NCBI GenBank assembly: GCA_008933525.1 | Contig: WBUV01000020.1 | Span: forward strand, 1-15,971 | DNA length: 15,971 nucleotides | Reading direction: 5' to 3' | DNA from: Bacteroidales bacterium | GTDB taxonomy: Bacteria > Bacteroidota > Bacteroidia > Bacteroidales > Tenuifilaceae | In this document: piece after piece, positions 1 to 7,432 of the stretch | How positions within the stretch are numbered: the first letter of the stretch is position 1 | Layout: each line of letters starts with the position of its first letter | Notes under the pieces: generated by a model | Seen by the model: only the letters and a program-made list of their open reading frames with translations | Told to the model about the DNA's origin: nothing | Database searches by the model: none | Made by a program: the position numbers and the translations under genes

Positions 1-12
1 TTGCATATCTTT

Positions 13-19
13 AGAGGAG
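13..19 (+). promoter_or_regulatory. Shine-Dalgarno of the EttA-like gene
   Basis: AGAGGAG lies 10 bases upstream of the ATG at 30 and is a good match to the anti-SD of 16S rRNA. The other genes in this window have no comparable purine tract. That agrees with Bacteroidota habits and suggests the left end comes from a different organism. Confidence 0.6.
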
Positions 20-29
20 CAATTCGTTT

Positions 30-1889
30 ATGACATCTCAACAATATATCTATGTTATGAAGGGCCTCACAAAGATTTATCCAGGCTCACGAGAAGTCTT
101 TAAAGATATTTGGCTGTCTTTCTACCCTGGCGCTAAAATTGGCATCATCGGTGTCAACGGTTCGGGAAAATCCACCTTAATGAAAATTATGGCCGGTATG
201 GACAAAGAATTTAATGGGGAAGCCTGGGCTGCAGACGGTACAACCGTGGGTTATCTTCCTCAAGAGCCAGAGCTTAATCCTAACTTAACCGTTGAAGAAA
301 ACGTGATGGAAGCTCTTTCTGAAACAAAGGCACTCCTTGATAAATTTGAAGCCATCAGTGCGCGCTTTGCCGAACCTATGGAAGACGATGAGATGACCGC
401 CCTTCTGGCTGAACAAGCTGAACTGCAAGATAAAATTGAAGCAGCCCAAGGGTGGGATATTGGCCGTAAGGTTGAAATTGCCATGGATGCTTTGCGTTGT
501 CCTCCGGGAGACGCGGAAGTAACGAGCCTTTCTGGTGGTGAAAAACGGCGGATTGCCCTATGCAAGCTCCTTCTTCAGCAACCAGACATCCTCCTTTTGG
601 ACGAGCCCACAAACCACCTGGATGCTGAATCGGTAGCTTGGCTCGAGCGCCATCTCCAAGAATACAAGGGTACCGTCATTCTTGTCACCCATGATCGTTA
701 CTTCCTGGATAATGTTGTGAAGTGGATTTTAGAGCTTGATCGCGGCCAAGGAATTCCTTTTGAAGGAAACTATTCTGCATGGCTTGAACAAAAACAAAAG
801 CGCCTTGAGCAAGAAGGTAAGCAGGAAGGCGCTCGACAGAAAACACTCGCGCGAGAACTCGAATGGATTCGCCAGTCCCCCAAAGCCCGCCAAGCTCAAA
901 GCAAGGCCCGTATTCAAGCCTATGAGGAGTTGCTCGCTCAAGAAGCACGCAAATCTCAAGAGACTGCCCAAATTATTATTCCTGCGGGCCCTCGCCTCGG
1001 CACTACGGTTATTGAAGCCCAAGACCTTTCTAAAGGATTTGGGGATCGCCTTCTCATTGAAAAGCTAAACTTTAAGCTGCCTCCAGGGGGTATCGTTGGC
1101 GTTATCGGCCCTAACGGCGCTGGTAAGACCACCCTTTTTAAGCTGATTACAGGACAAGAAGCTCCAGATGAAGGAACTTTCCGGGTGGGTGAATCGGTTG
1201 TTCTTGGTTATGTGGATCAGTCCCGCGATAGCCTTGCTTCCAATAAGACTGTTTGGGAAGAAATCTCAGAAGGGAATGACGAGATCGAGCTTGGCAAGCG
1301 TAAGATGCAAAGCAGAGCCTATTGCGCTAGCTTTAATTTTAAGGGCGCCGATCAGCAAAAAAAAGTTGGCCAACTTTCCGGGGGAGAGCGCAATCGTGTC
1401 CATCTAGCCAAAATGCTGAAATCGGGCGTAAATGTTCTTCTTCTCGATGAGCCTACCAATGGATTAGATCCCAGTGGAATTAAAGAAATTCGCGAACTCC
1501 TGCTTAGGCTTAATTCCGAAAAAGGAATTTCAATTTTTGTTTCGAGTCACATGCTTACCGAGATTGAAAAGATGTGCACACACGTTGGATTAATTCACTG
1601 CGGCGAGGTTGTTGCACAGGGCACTCTTAACAGTATAATGCACGCAAATACCCGGAAGTTGGAAATAAAAGTGGCCGATGCGAGCAGAGCAATGCAACTT
1701 TTAATTTCGCAAGGCTTTAACGCTACTCACAACTACAACTCAACTCTGGAGTTATCTCTTGAAAACGAGAAGCAAGTCGCATCAATAAACCGATACTTAG
1801 TTGAGCAAGGAATTGATGTGTATAGGATAAACTATCAGGAGCATAATCTGGAGGATATTTTTATGACCTTAACCAATGTAAATAATTAA
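30..1889 (+). CDS. Chimeric ABC protein: EttA-type ABC-F N-terminus joined to BcrA-type transporter ATPase C-terminus
   Basis: Residues 1-477 read as EttA, the ABC-F ATPase that binds the ribosomal E site and gates the first elongation steps. Visible are Walker A at 41-49 (GVNGSGKST), an arm-like insert after about residue 90, the first signature LSGGEKRR, the first Walker B with DEPTNHLD, the charged linker (SWLEQKQKRLEQE), a second Walker A at 360-368 (GPNGAGKTT) and a second signature at 449-453. After DEPTN (473-477) EttA normally continues with a DLD...VISHDRWFLD stretch. Here residues 478-619 instead read GLDPSGIKEIRELL, then SSHMLTEIEKMC and an LEDIFMTLT ending. That is the C-terminal part of a bacitracin/lantibiotic exporter ATPase (BcrA family), whose permease partner follows 13 bases later. 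The first part is GC-richer and has a clear SD; the last part matches the AT-rich Bacteroidota DNA downstream. The frame is intact, but the protein is most likely an assembly product. The N-terminus resembles alphaproteobacterial EttA. Confidence 0.85.
   Translation: MTSQQYIYVMKGLTKIYPGSREVFKDIWLSFYPGAKIGIIGVNGSGKSTLMKIMAGMDKEFNGEAWAADGTTVGYLPQEPELNPNLTVEENVMEALSETKALLDKFEAISARFAEPMEDDEMTALLAEQAELQDKIEAAQGWDIGRKVEIAMDALRCPPGDAEVTSLSGGEKRRIALCKLLLQQPDILLLDEPTNHLDAESVAWLERHLQEYKGTVILVTHDRYFLDNVVKWILELDRGQGIPFEGNYSAWLEQKQKRLEQEGKQEGARQKTLARELEWIRQSPKARQAQSKARIQAYEELLAQEARKSQETAQIIIPAGPRLGTTVIEAQDLSKGFGDRLLIEKLNFKLPPGGIVGVIGPNGAGKTTLFKLITGQEAPDEGTFRVGESVVLGYVDQSRDSLASNKTVWEEISEGNDEIELGKRKMQSRAYCASFNFKGADQQKKVGQLSGGERNRVHLAKMLKSGVNVLLLDEPTNGLDPSGIKEIRELLLRLNSEKGISIFVSSHMLTEIEKMCTHVGLIHCGEVVAQGTLNSIMHANTRKLEIKVADASRAMQLLISQGFNATHNYNSTLELSLENEKQVASINRYLVEQGIDVYRINYQEHNLEDIFMTLTNVNN
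1440..1470 (+). other. Probable chimeric junction at the Walker B/D-loop motif
   Basis: Codons 471-481 encode LLDEPTNGLDP. Everything before Asn477 fits EttA, and everything from Gly478 fits a BcrA-type ATPase. Both families share the DEPTN codons, so a stretch of about 16-20 identical bases here could join two unrelated genomes during assembly. Base composition and codon choice change at the same place. The exact breakpoint cannot be fixed inside the shared bases. Confidence 0.75.
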
Positions 1890-1902
1890 AAAATAACACA
1901 TT

Positions 1903-2673
1903 ATGATAACACAATATATCACGAGCTTAAGGGTTGAAATTCTGAAGTACAAAAGAACTTATGCTTTGGCGCTTGCAGTGCTTGCTCCATTGTTTATTTC
2001 TACTCTTTTTACCCTGGTTTACTTTTTTAAGGCCGATAAACTTATTGCACCAAATACTGATGGTTTTGCCTCAATGCTCCAAAATAGTTTAAGCACTGTT
2101 AGCAGCGTGTTTTTTCCATTCTATATAATTCTTTTGGCGGTTTTAATTCACAATGTTGAGCATAAGGCTTCATCGCTAAAGGATTTGTTCTCATTTCCTG
2201 TAAGTCGTTTCAACACATACTTAAGCAAATGGGTTGTTGCGGCTTTTCTTATTTCTGCCAGTTTGGTGCTTTACTTTGTTTTTAGTGTGTTTGGTGCGTG
2301 GATGGTAAGTTTGAAATTCCCCGAGTTAGTTTCCCTTAGCCTGCCAACCATGTTGTTGTTTGCCAAAAGAATTGCGATTGTGGCCATGTCGAGTTTAGTA
2401 ATTACTGCTTTACAATTTTTAATATCGCTAAAGTGGAGCAATGTTGTTGTTCCGTTTGGAGTTGGAATGGTTGGGTTCATTTCGGGGATGGTCTTAATTC
2501 GAGGATGGAAGTATATTCATTATCACCCGTATGTGCAGGGTTATATGTCGTACGATGCAGCAATAGGACATGGGAAAATTGCATTGGAGCATTTTCTTGT
2601 GTATAACGCAATAGGATTTGTTTTGCTATTTGTGGCAGGATATTTGCTTTGGGTTAAACGAAGAATTGCTTAA
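1903..2673 (+). CDS. ABC-2 type exporter permease (lantibiotic/bacitracin immunity-like)
   Basis: A 256-residue integral membrane protein with six hydrophobic segments at about residues 22-42, 66-88, 110-135, 150-175, 180-200 and 232-250. It has short charged loops and a positively charged C-terminus (VKRRIA). The size and pattern fit the permeases that pair with BcrA-type ATPases in bacitracin or lantibiotic export, or in uncharacterised Bacteroidota ABC-2 exporters. It starts 13 bases after the ATPase stop, so the two form one operon. Only the C-terminal third of the cognate ATPase is present here, because the rest is replaced by EttA sequence. The transported substrate cannot be told from the sequence. 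No SD is evident before the ATG, as is usual in Bacteroidota. Confidence 0.8.
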   Translation: MITQYITSLRVEILKYKRTYALALAVLAPLFISTLFTLVYFFKADKLIAPNTDGFASMLQNSLSTVSSVFFPFYIILLAVLIHNVEHKASSLKDLFSFPVSRFNTYLSKWVVAAFLISASLVLYFVFSVFGAWMVSLKFPELVSLSLPTMLLFAKRIAIVAMSSLVITALQFLISLKWSNVVVPFGVGMVGFISGMVLIRGWKYIHYHPYVQGYMSYDAAIGHGKIALEHFLVYNAIGFVLLFVAGYLLWVKRRIA

Positions 2674-2683
2674 CAGTTTAAAA

Positions 2684-2788
2684 GTGGAAGAGTTGATTAG
2701 ATTATCTAGAAAAAAACACAAAAAATAAATAACAATTAGACCCTAAATACCAAAATTGTAAGAAAACGATTAAAGCCAATTCTTCCAC
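2684..2788 (+). repeat. Long-range inverted repeat downstream of the permease gene
   Basis: Bases 2684-2695 (GTGGAAGAGTTG) can pair with 2777-2788 (CAATTCTTCCAC) over 12 positions with one G-U pair, enclosing 81 bases. It sits between the permease stop and the terminator hairpin. It may fold the 3' untranslated region or be chance; no function is assigned. Confidence 0.35.
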
Positions 2789-2796
2789 CCCTTATT

Positions 2797-2832
2797 AAAA
2801 GCTCTGGATTGTTTTATTCAGAGCTTTTTACT
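2797..2832 (+). terminator. Rho-independent terminator of the ABC exporter operon
   Basis: A perfect 10-bp stem (AAAAGCTCTG at 2797-2806 with CAGAGCTTTT at 2819-2828) with a 12-base loop runs into further T residues (TTTTTACTTTTT). It lies about 120 bases after the permease stop and is oriented to end that transcript. Confidence 0.75.
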
Positions 2833-3107
2833 TTTTAGTTAATAATTGATAGCGTTGCGCTATCTGGTTGTAAAATATACATTATTGCTGATAACTAGAA
2901 ATAATATATATAAAACACGAAAAATATAGAACTAAACGTGTGGTGTATTTACTTTAATTAGATATTTTTGTCGACCATTTTTTTTGTAAATGAATAAGTT
3001 CTATAAACTCTTCTTTAGCATTATCGTAATAGTATAAGTGAACTTGTCGATTAAGGATTTGTGTTTATAGTGATAAGTTTTTTATTCAAACCATAATAAA
3101 AATCAAG
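2833..3107. other. Intergenic region upstream of the nuclease gene
   Basis: This AT-rich stretch has no open frame that I can support. It contains a small perfect hairpin (GATAGCG at 2848-2854 with CGCTATC at 2858-2864, 3-base loop). It presumably holds the promoter of the nuclease lipoprotein gene, but no convincing -33/-7 pair of the Bacteroidota type could be fixed. Confidence 0.4.
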
Positions 3108-4544
3108 ATGAAGGGAATTGCGCCGAGGGCTTTTTTAGTAGTTTTTCTATTGTTGATAACCTTTTCAGGTTGCGATAAGGAGTCAACTATTCCATCGATA
3201 ACCACTTCGCCGGTAACAAATGTTGAAAGCACAGCAGCCGTTAGTGGAGGAATTATTAAAAGTGATGGAGGCGAGAGTATTCGTTTCAAAGGTGTTTGTT
3301 GGAGTACGAATGACAATCCTACTGTTGCCGATCAGAAAACAACCGATGGTTCAGGAAACGACGATTTTGTAAGTCAAATCACAGGCTTAACTCCTGGGGT
3401 AAAATACTGTGTAAGAGCATACGCTGTAAATTCAAAGGGAACAGCCTATGGGAATAGTATATCGTTTACAACAACTGCAGGTTTACCAGCAATATCAACA
3501 TCAAGTATTTCTTCTGTTACTTCTTATTCGGCTATTGGTGGTGGAAACGTAACCTCCGATGGTGGTTCGTTTGTTACAGCCAAGGGTGTGTGCTGGAGTG
3601 TAAATGCAAATCCAACTATTGGCGATTCAAAAACTAACAATGGAACAGGTCTAGGCTCGTTTGTAAGTAATATTACAGATTTGGAGCCCAATACTAAGTA
3701 CTATGTTCGTTCCTATGCTACAACCTCAACAGGGACATACTATGGTTCGGAGGTTTCGTTTACCACTCTTACCGATTCTCCAGACGGAGTGGATAACCAT
3801 AATATGATGTTGGGAAACCCTAGCGGAGCCATTACAAATTCAGTAAATGCGAATAATTATCTAATGGTTAAGCCACAGTATTGTCTCTCGTATAACAATT
3901 CAAAGTTAACCATGAATTGGACTAGTTGGCATCTTTATTCGGGCGACGTGGGGAGTGTTTCTCGTCAGGATGATTTTAGAGCCGACATTACTCTTCCATC
4001 TCCATGGTATAGAGTTACTGAGAGCGATTACCAATATTCCGTTTACGGGTTCGATAGAGGGCATATGTGCCCAAGTGCCGATAGAACATCGACCGTAGCA
4101 GATAATTCTGCCACGTTCCTCATGACGAATATGATACCGCAGGCACCCAATAACAACCAGCAAACGTGGGCTAATCTTGAAAACTATTGCAGATCTTTAG
4201 TTGACAGTGGTAATGAACTCTATATTATTAGTGGGCCTTACGGTCAGGGAGGAACCAGCGCTAAGGGAACTTTTTCCGTTTTAGCATCGGGTGTTGTTGT
4301 GCCAAGCCAAACTTGGAAGATTATTTTAGTACTACCCAATGGCGATAACGATTTAAGTAGGATTACAACCACAACTCGAGTTATTGCAGTGGTAATGCCT
4401 AACACCCAGGCATGTTCGGCAAATCCGTGGACATACTACAGGGTGAGTGTCGATTCGCTTGAAACTTTAACGGGGTATAATTTTCTGTCGAATGTGCCCA
4501 CCGATATCCAGAATGTGATTGAGGCAGGTGTGGATAATTTGTAG
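3108..4544 (+). CDS. Secreted lipoprotein nuclease with two fibronectin-like repeats (DNA/RNA non-specific endonuclease)
   Basis: A 478-residue protein. Residues 1-21 form a lipoprotein signal (basic start, FLVVFLLLITFSG) with the acylated Cys at 22 followed by Asp-Lys, so it is likely anchored in the outer membrane. Two repeats of about 95 residues follow (about 30-125 and 126-222), each with the VCWS...NPT...T.G.G.F.S.I..L.P...Y.VRAYA pattern common in Bacteroidota surface proteins. The C-terminal domain (about 235-470) is of the Serratia nuclease/EndoG family. It has the DRGH motif at 316-319 with His319 as the general base, and N-Q-Q-T-W at 350-354, where Asn350 matches the Mg-binding Asn. 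All key residues are present, so an active phosphodiesterase on DNA and/or RNA is expected. Probable roles are nutrient scavenging, degrading extracellular DNA, or defence. It is a single-gene unit between two terminators. Confidence 0.88.
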   Translation: MKGIAPRAFLVVFLLLITFSGCDKESTIPSITTSPVTNVESTAAVSGGIIKSDGGESIRFKGVCWSTNDNPTVADQKTTDGSGNDDFVSQITGLTPGVKYCVRAYAVNSKGTAYGNSISFTTTAGLPAISTSSISSVTSYSAIGGGNVTSDGGSFVTAKGVCWSVNANPTIGDSKTNNGTGLGSFVSNITDLEPNTKYYVRSYATTSTGTYYGSEVSFTTLTDSPDGVDNHNMMLGNPSGAITNSVNANNYLMVKPQYCLSYNNSKLTMNWTSWHLYSGDVGSVSRQDDFRADITLPSPWYRVTESDYQYSVYGFDRGHMCPSADRTSTVADNSATFLMTNMIPQAPNNNQQTWANLENYCRSLVDSGNELYIISGPYGQGGTSAKGTFSVLASGVVVPSQTWKIILVLPNGDNDLSRITTTTRVIAVVMPNTQACSANPWTYYRVSVDSLETLTGYNFLSNVPTDIQNVIEAGVDNL

Positions 4545-4555
4545 TAGGTTTATAT

Positions 4556-4597
4556 AAACAAACAAGCCCCGACATTTTTGTCGGGGCTTGTTTGTTT
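4556..4597. terminator. Strong bidirectional terminator
   Basis: A 19-bp perfect stem (4556-4574 with 4579-4597) has a TTTT loop. The core is GCCCCGACA/TGTCGGGGC, and the flanking arms are T-rich on the exit side in both directions. It lies 12 bases after the stop of the nuclease gene. It can serve that gene on the plus strand and also minus-strand transcription from the right. Confidence 0.85.
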
Positions 4598-4598
4598 G

Positions 4599-4622
4599 TG
4601 GAGCTGGAGGGGTCTGAACTCT
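4599..4622 (-). other. tmRNA/tRNA-like 3' end fragment, possible attachment-site remnant
   Basis: Read on the minus strand this segment ends in CCTCCAGCTCCA, preceded by GAGTTCAGACC. It resembles the T-arm plus acceptor 3' strand of tmRNA (ssrA genes typically end in CAGCTCCA or CAGCTCCACCA), and a strong terminator follows at once. No tRNA-like or tmRNA body is visible further along (minus-strand upstream), and the T-stem does not pair well. It is therefore at best an eroded 3' remnant, such as a genomic island leaves in ssrA. The gene content changes to a minus-strand defence cluster just beyond it. Confidence 0.3.
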
Positions 4623-4719
4623 ATTTGTAAATGATAATAAATTCAATGTGTCTATAGTTGAAAATTCTTAAAGGTAACCGAATAGTTCACTGAAAAATAT
4701 TTTTACATCTTTTCTGCAA

Positions 4720-4780
4720 AGTTAGATCTAACTAAACTTTAAAAGCACTTACCCTAGTTACCCTAGGTTAATTAGGGTAA
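4720..4780. promoter_or_regulatory. Palindrome and TTACCCTAG repeats (possible operator)
   Basis: AGTTAGATCTAACT (4720-4733) is a perfect 14-bp palindrome. It is followed by two adjacent copies of TTACCCTAG (4749-4757, 4758-4766) and the inverted partner TTAGGGTAA (4772-4780). It lies 68-128 bases past the stop of the minus-strand nuclease gene and is not an obvious terminator. It could be a protein-binding site or a short repeat array; no function is known. Confidence 0.4.
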
Positions 4781-4847
4781 AAGAACTAGAAGATAAGTTG
4801 GTTTTTCCAAAATCAACATCTAATCATTATCAACAATACACTATCAA

Positions 4848-5735
4848 TCAAATGTCGACTAGTTTTTTATTCCCATTCTCATCGATCAACTCCCACTCAC
4901 TCCATTGATTGTATGGAAAATATGGGTTATAAATACCAGAAAGATTATTTTCAAGAATGAACTTTTTTCTAAGACCACTAAATGAAAAAACTTCATCAGT
5001 ACTAGATATTTTCAAGCATTTACTACCCTTTCTAATTATTTCTGCAGTATTACTAATGCCGTAATTTTCTAGTGGTGTATATTTAACGTGTTGCCCAACG
5101 ACTAATCTCCCCTCATTGAAAAGTTTTGTAATAAACCGTCCACTACGTTTATTTTGGTCGGCAATAAAGAAATCGTCTTGCTTTATTAAGAAGTTTCTAG
5201 CAATAAACTCATTATTGTCGTCCTTATAATAATTAAATGTCACAGCATTTATATTCAATCCCTTCCCAGACAAGAAATCAACAACTCTTTCAGTAATTGC
5301 ATCTATATCAGATGCTACTATTAATAATTTTTGATTCTGATTTATCTCAATATCTTCTCCTTCTTCGAAATTTTTGTTTAATAACTCATAGATTGTTTGA
5401 GTTCTACCTTGCTTCTGCAGTATTGCGTTGATATCATCAGCTTTTAACGTAGAAACCCATGCTGCATAATCTAAGATTTGTCCAACTATTTCTCTTTGTG
5501 TGGATGCTCTCTTCAATTCAATGACAACTAAGTCTCCCTCACTATCAATAGCCAGAAGATCTATTTCTTTTGAATGGTCTGTTTTTACTTTTGAACCAAT
5601 CAGAATAGCGTCTGGTAAGATAATTTTTATATCATTTTCTATCCATTTATGTATACGTTGTTCCAAATCCAAGTTTGATTTACTAACTTCATTCAGTTTA
5701 TCATTGGACACTTTCCAAATTTTTGTCTCTTGCAT
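4848..5735 (-). CDS. NucS/DUF91-like PD-(D/E)XK nuclease
   Basis: A 295-residue soluble protein. Residues 20-190 carry a restriction-nuclease fold of the NucS C-terminal (DUF91) type. Glu25 is in the first helix, E-I-D at 57-59 is followed by a strand, and E-L-K at 73-75 completes the D-(X)n-E-X-K catalytic set (Asp59, Glu73, Lys75), followed by the helix STQREIVGQILDYAAWV. The remaining ~100 residues are not recognised. Archaeal and actinobacterial NucS cut branched or mismatched DNA. Single-domain relatives in accessory regions are mostly uncharacterised and often sit beside restriction systems. Here the gene is the last of the minus-strand cluster, 155 bases downstream of the TPR gene, so it probably has its own promoter. 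The target is unknown; defence or repair is an inference from neighbours. Confidence 0.72.
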   Translation of the reverse strand: MQETKIWKVSNDKLNEVSKSNLDLEQRIHKWIENDIKIILPDAILIGSKVKTDHSKEIDLLAIDSEGDLVVIELKRASTQREIVGQILDYAAWVSTLKADDINAILQKQGRTQTIYELLNKNFEEGEDIEINQNQKLLIVASDIDAITERVVDFLSGKGLNINAVTFNYYKDDNNEFIARNFLIKQDDFFIADQNKRSGRFITKLFNEGRLVVGQHVKYTPLENYGISNTAEIIRKGSKCLKISSTDEVFSFSGLRKKFILENNLSGIYNPYFPYNQWSEWELIDENGNKKLVDI

Positions 5736-5890
5736 ATTTAGAATTGAATTTTGATTACAAATTATCTCTACTTAGACAATACCTATATTTTATTAATTAA
5801 CTAGTTTTTAATCCTAATCATGCTATGTTTTTCAACAGAAAGTTTTAATTCCCATAGATAAAGTTATGCAAACTACAATACTTGCTTGAC

Positions 5891-7432
5891 TTAAACCTGT
5901 TTCCTATATATTTTAATTACTTCATCAGCCATATCTGAAATATCCTTCCCGTCATAGTATTTTTTAATTTCCTCCAATTTAGGAATGAAAATACTGGAAT
6001 CAATTTCATTAGCAAGTATCTCTTCTCTAGCATAATTTACTAATGCTAATGAGTTGTAATAAAGATCGTTGATGTCTTTTGTCTTTTCTAAAGCATTTAA
6101 GTATAGTTTTCGTCCTTTTTCAAACTCCCCTTTTCTAAAATACAATAAGCCTCTGGTAGCTGTTAAACAAATTGAATTAATTTCCTCATATTCATAATCA
6201 TCTTTTCTAACTTGATTCAATGTTTTTTCCGCTTCAACTAATTGATTGTCTATACATAAGGAATATGCAATGTTGTTGAGTAGTTGAGGGTCGTTTGGAT
6301 GTGAAATCAATCCTAACTTAGCAACACTGACCGCTTGTTTGTGATCCTTAAGTTTAACTGAAGCTATGTTTGAACCAAATAAAATTGAACTTTTAGAAAA
6401 GGGTAAATCTAAAAACCATTTTTTTGAATACTCAATTGCCTCATTCCATTTTTTATGCTCAGCTTCATTTCTTGCAAGTGCTTCATAAGAGTTTCTTGCA
6501 CAAAACTTAATTGGACCTATTGATAATAAATTCGAGTCCTCTTGTGATGCCCATTCAGCCTGAGCCAAAGCATTGTCATTTGGGTGAATAAGTGATTTTT
6601 CGAAAAACTTTCTGCTACTTTTGCTATTTGAATTTTTCATTTCTAAAGTGGCAATAGAACTTGATAATTCAGATATATTAAATGGATGAAAGGAGTTTGA
6701 CTGGACTATTTGCATTCCTAATTTAGCCAATTTCGATCCCCGACCTCTTAAATCAGCAAGCGCTATCTCTGTAGCCATTAACCATGGATCAAAGTTTACC
6801 AGTGATGTCTTTTTTATATGGTCATGAGCAAATTCAAAATCTCCAATATGTGCAAAAAATCTAGACATATTTCTAAGAACAAACCTGTTTTCAGGAGCTA
6901 AATACAAAGCATTTCTCATTGCAACTTCTGCTTTCTTGTCTTGTCCCTTTATAGCATATAATCTAGAAAGTTCTACCCAAGCTATTGGATTATAAGGATT
7001 ATCTATTAATTTTTTCTTGAAGAAATTAATTTTTTGAAATAGTATTTTCAAGTTTTCTCTAAAGAGAAACGTATCCGTTGAATTAATTTCGAACTTCGAG
7101 TTTTCAGTTCCATTCTCCTTGGCTTTAATAAAATTTGCAGCATCTAATAAAGTTGGAGTTGTATTCTTTTGACTTAAAACAAATTCTGAAATTTCTTTTA
7201 CAACTGGATTGTCTTGCTGATTACAAGTTATCGCAACACCTAACAAATCAGCTGCAACCCCAATGCTTTTAGAGTATTCCCAATCCTCTAAAAGGTCATC
7301 AATATTTGGCTTAAAGGAGGTGTTTAAGTCCGTGGTTCTACTAGAATTTAATTCTCCCAATTGAGCAGTATTTTCAAAATTTCGCCAATTAGGAATTACA
7401 TGTCTTTCTTTCTTTTCAAAAAATATTGCCAT
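5891..7432 (-). CDS. TPR-repeat protein coupled to a protein kinase
   Basis: A 513-residue soluble protein without signal peptide or membrane segment. Tetratricopeptide-like helix pairs are evident at about residues 148-215 (NPIAWVELSRLYAIKGQDKKAEVAMRN and the next unit) and again in the second half (for example the LLNNIAYSLCIDNQLVEAEKTL unit and the GLLYFRKGEFEKGRKLYLNAL unit). The first ~110 residues are not recognised. No enzymatic motif is seen, so it is probably a scaffold or sensor. Its ATG shares one base with the TGA of the kinase gene (TGATG), which implies translational coupling and a joint function. It may be the kinase's substrate or target-recognition partner. The DNA is strongly AT-rich, like the kinase gene and unlike the hsd genes, suggesting the two were acquired as a unit. 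Confidence 0.8.
   Translation of the reverse strand: MAIFFEKKERHVIPNWRNFENTAQLGELNSSRTTDLNTSFKPNIDDLLEDWEYSKSIGVAADLLGVAITCNQQDNPVVKEISEFVLSQKNTTPTLLDAANFIKAKENGTENSKFEINSTDTFLFRENLKILFQKINFFKKKLIDNPYNPIAWVELSRLYAIKGQDKKAEVAMRNALYLAPENRFVLRNMSRFFAHIGDFEFAHDHIKKTSLVNFDPWLMATEIALADLRGRGSKLAKLGMQIVQSNSFHPFNISELSSSIATLEMKNSNSKSSRKFFEKSLIHPNDNALAQAEWASQEDSNLLSIGPIKFCARNSYEALARNEAEHKKWNEAIEYSKKWFLDLPFSKSSILFGSNIASVKLKDHKQAVSVAKLGLISHPNDPQLLNNIAYSLCIDNQLVEAEKTLNQVRKDDYEYEEINSICLTATRGLLYFRKGEFEKGRKLYLNALEKTKDINDLYYNSLALVNYAREEILANEIDSSIFIPKLEEIKKYYDGKDISDMADEVIKIYRKQV

Noticed and set aside
736..1068. Plus-strand frame of 110 codons inside the EttA gene
   Set aside because: It overlaps well-conserved EttA codons in another frame and has no homology-like features.
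2848..2864. Terminator
   Set aside because: The 7-bp hairpin has a 3-base loop but no T tract on either side, so it is listed only as a hairpin within the intergenic region.
4599..4622. A complete tRNA or tmRNA gene
   Set aside because: Only the 3' acceptor-like part is present. The T-stem is not complementary, and no acceptor 5' strand, D-arm or tag-coding region was found nearby.
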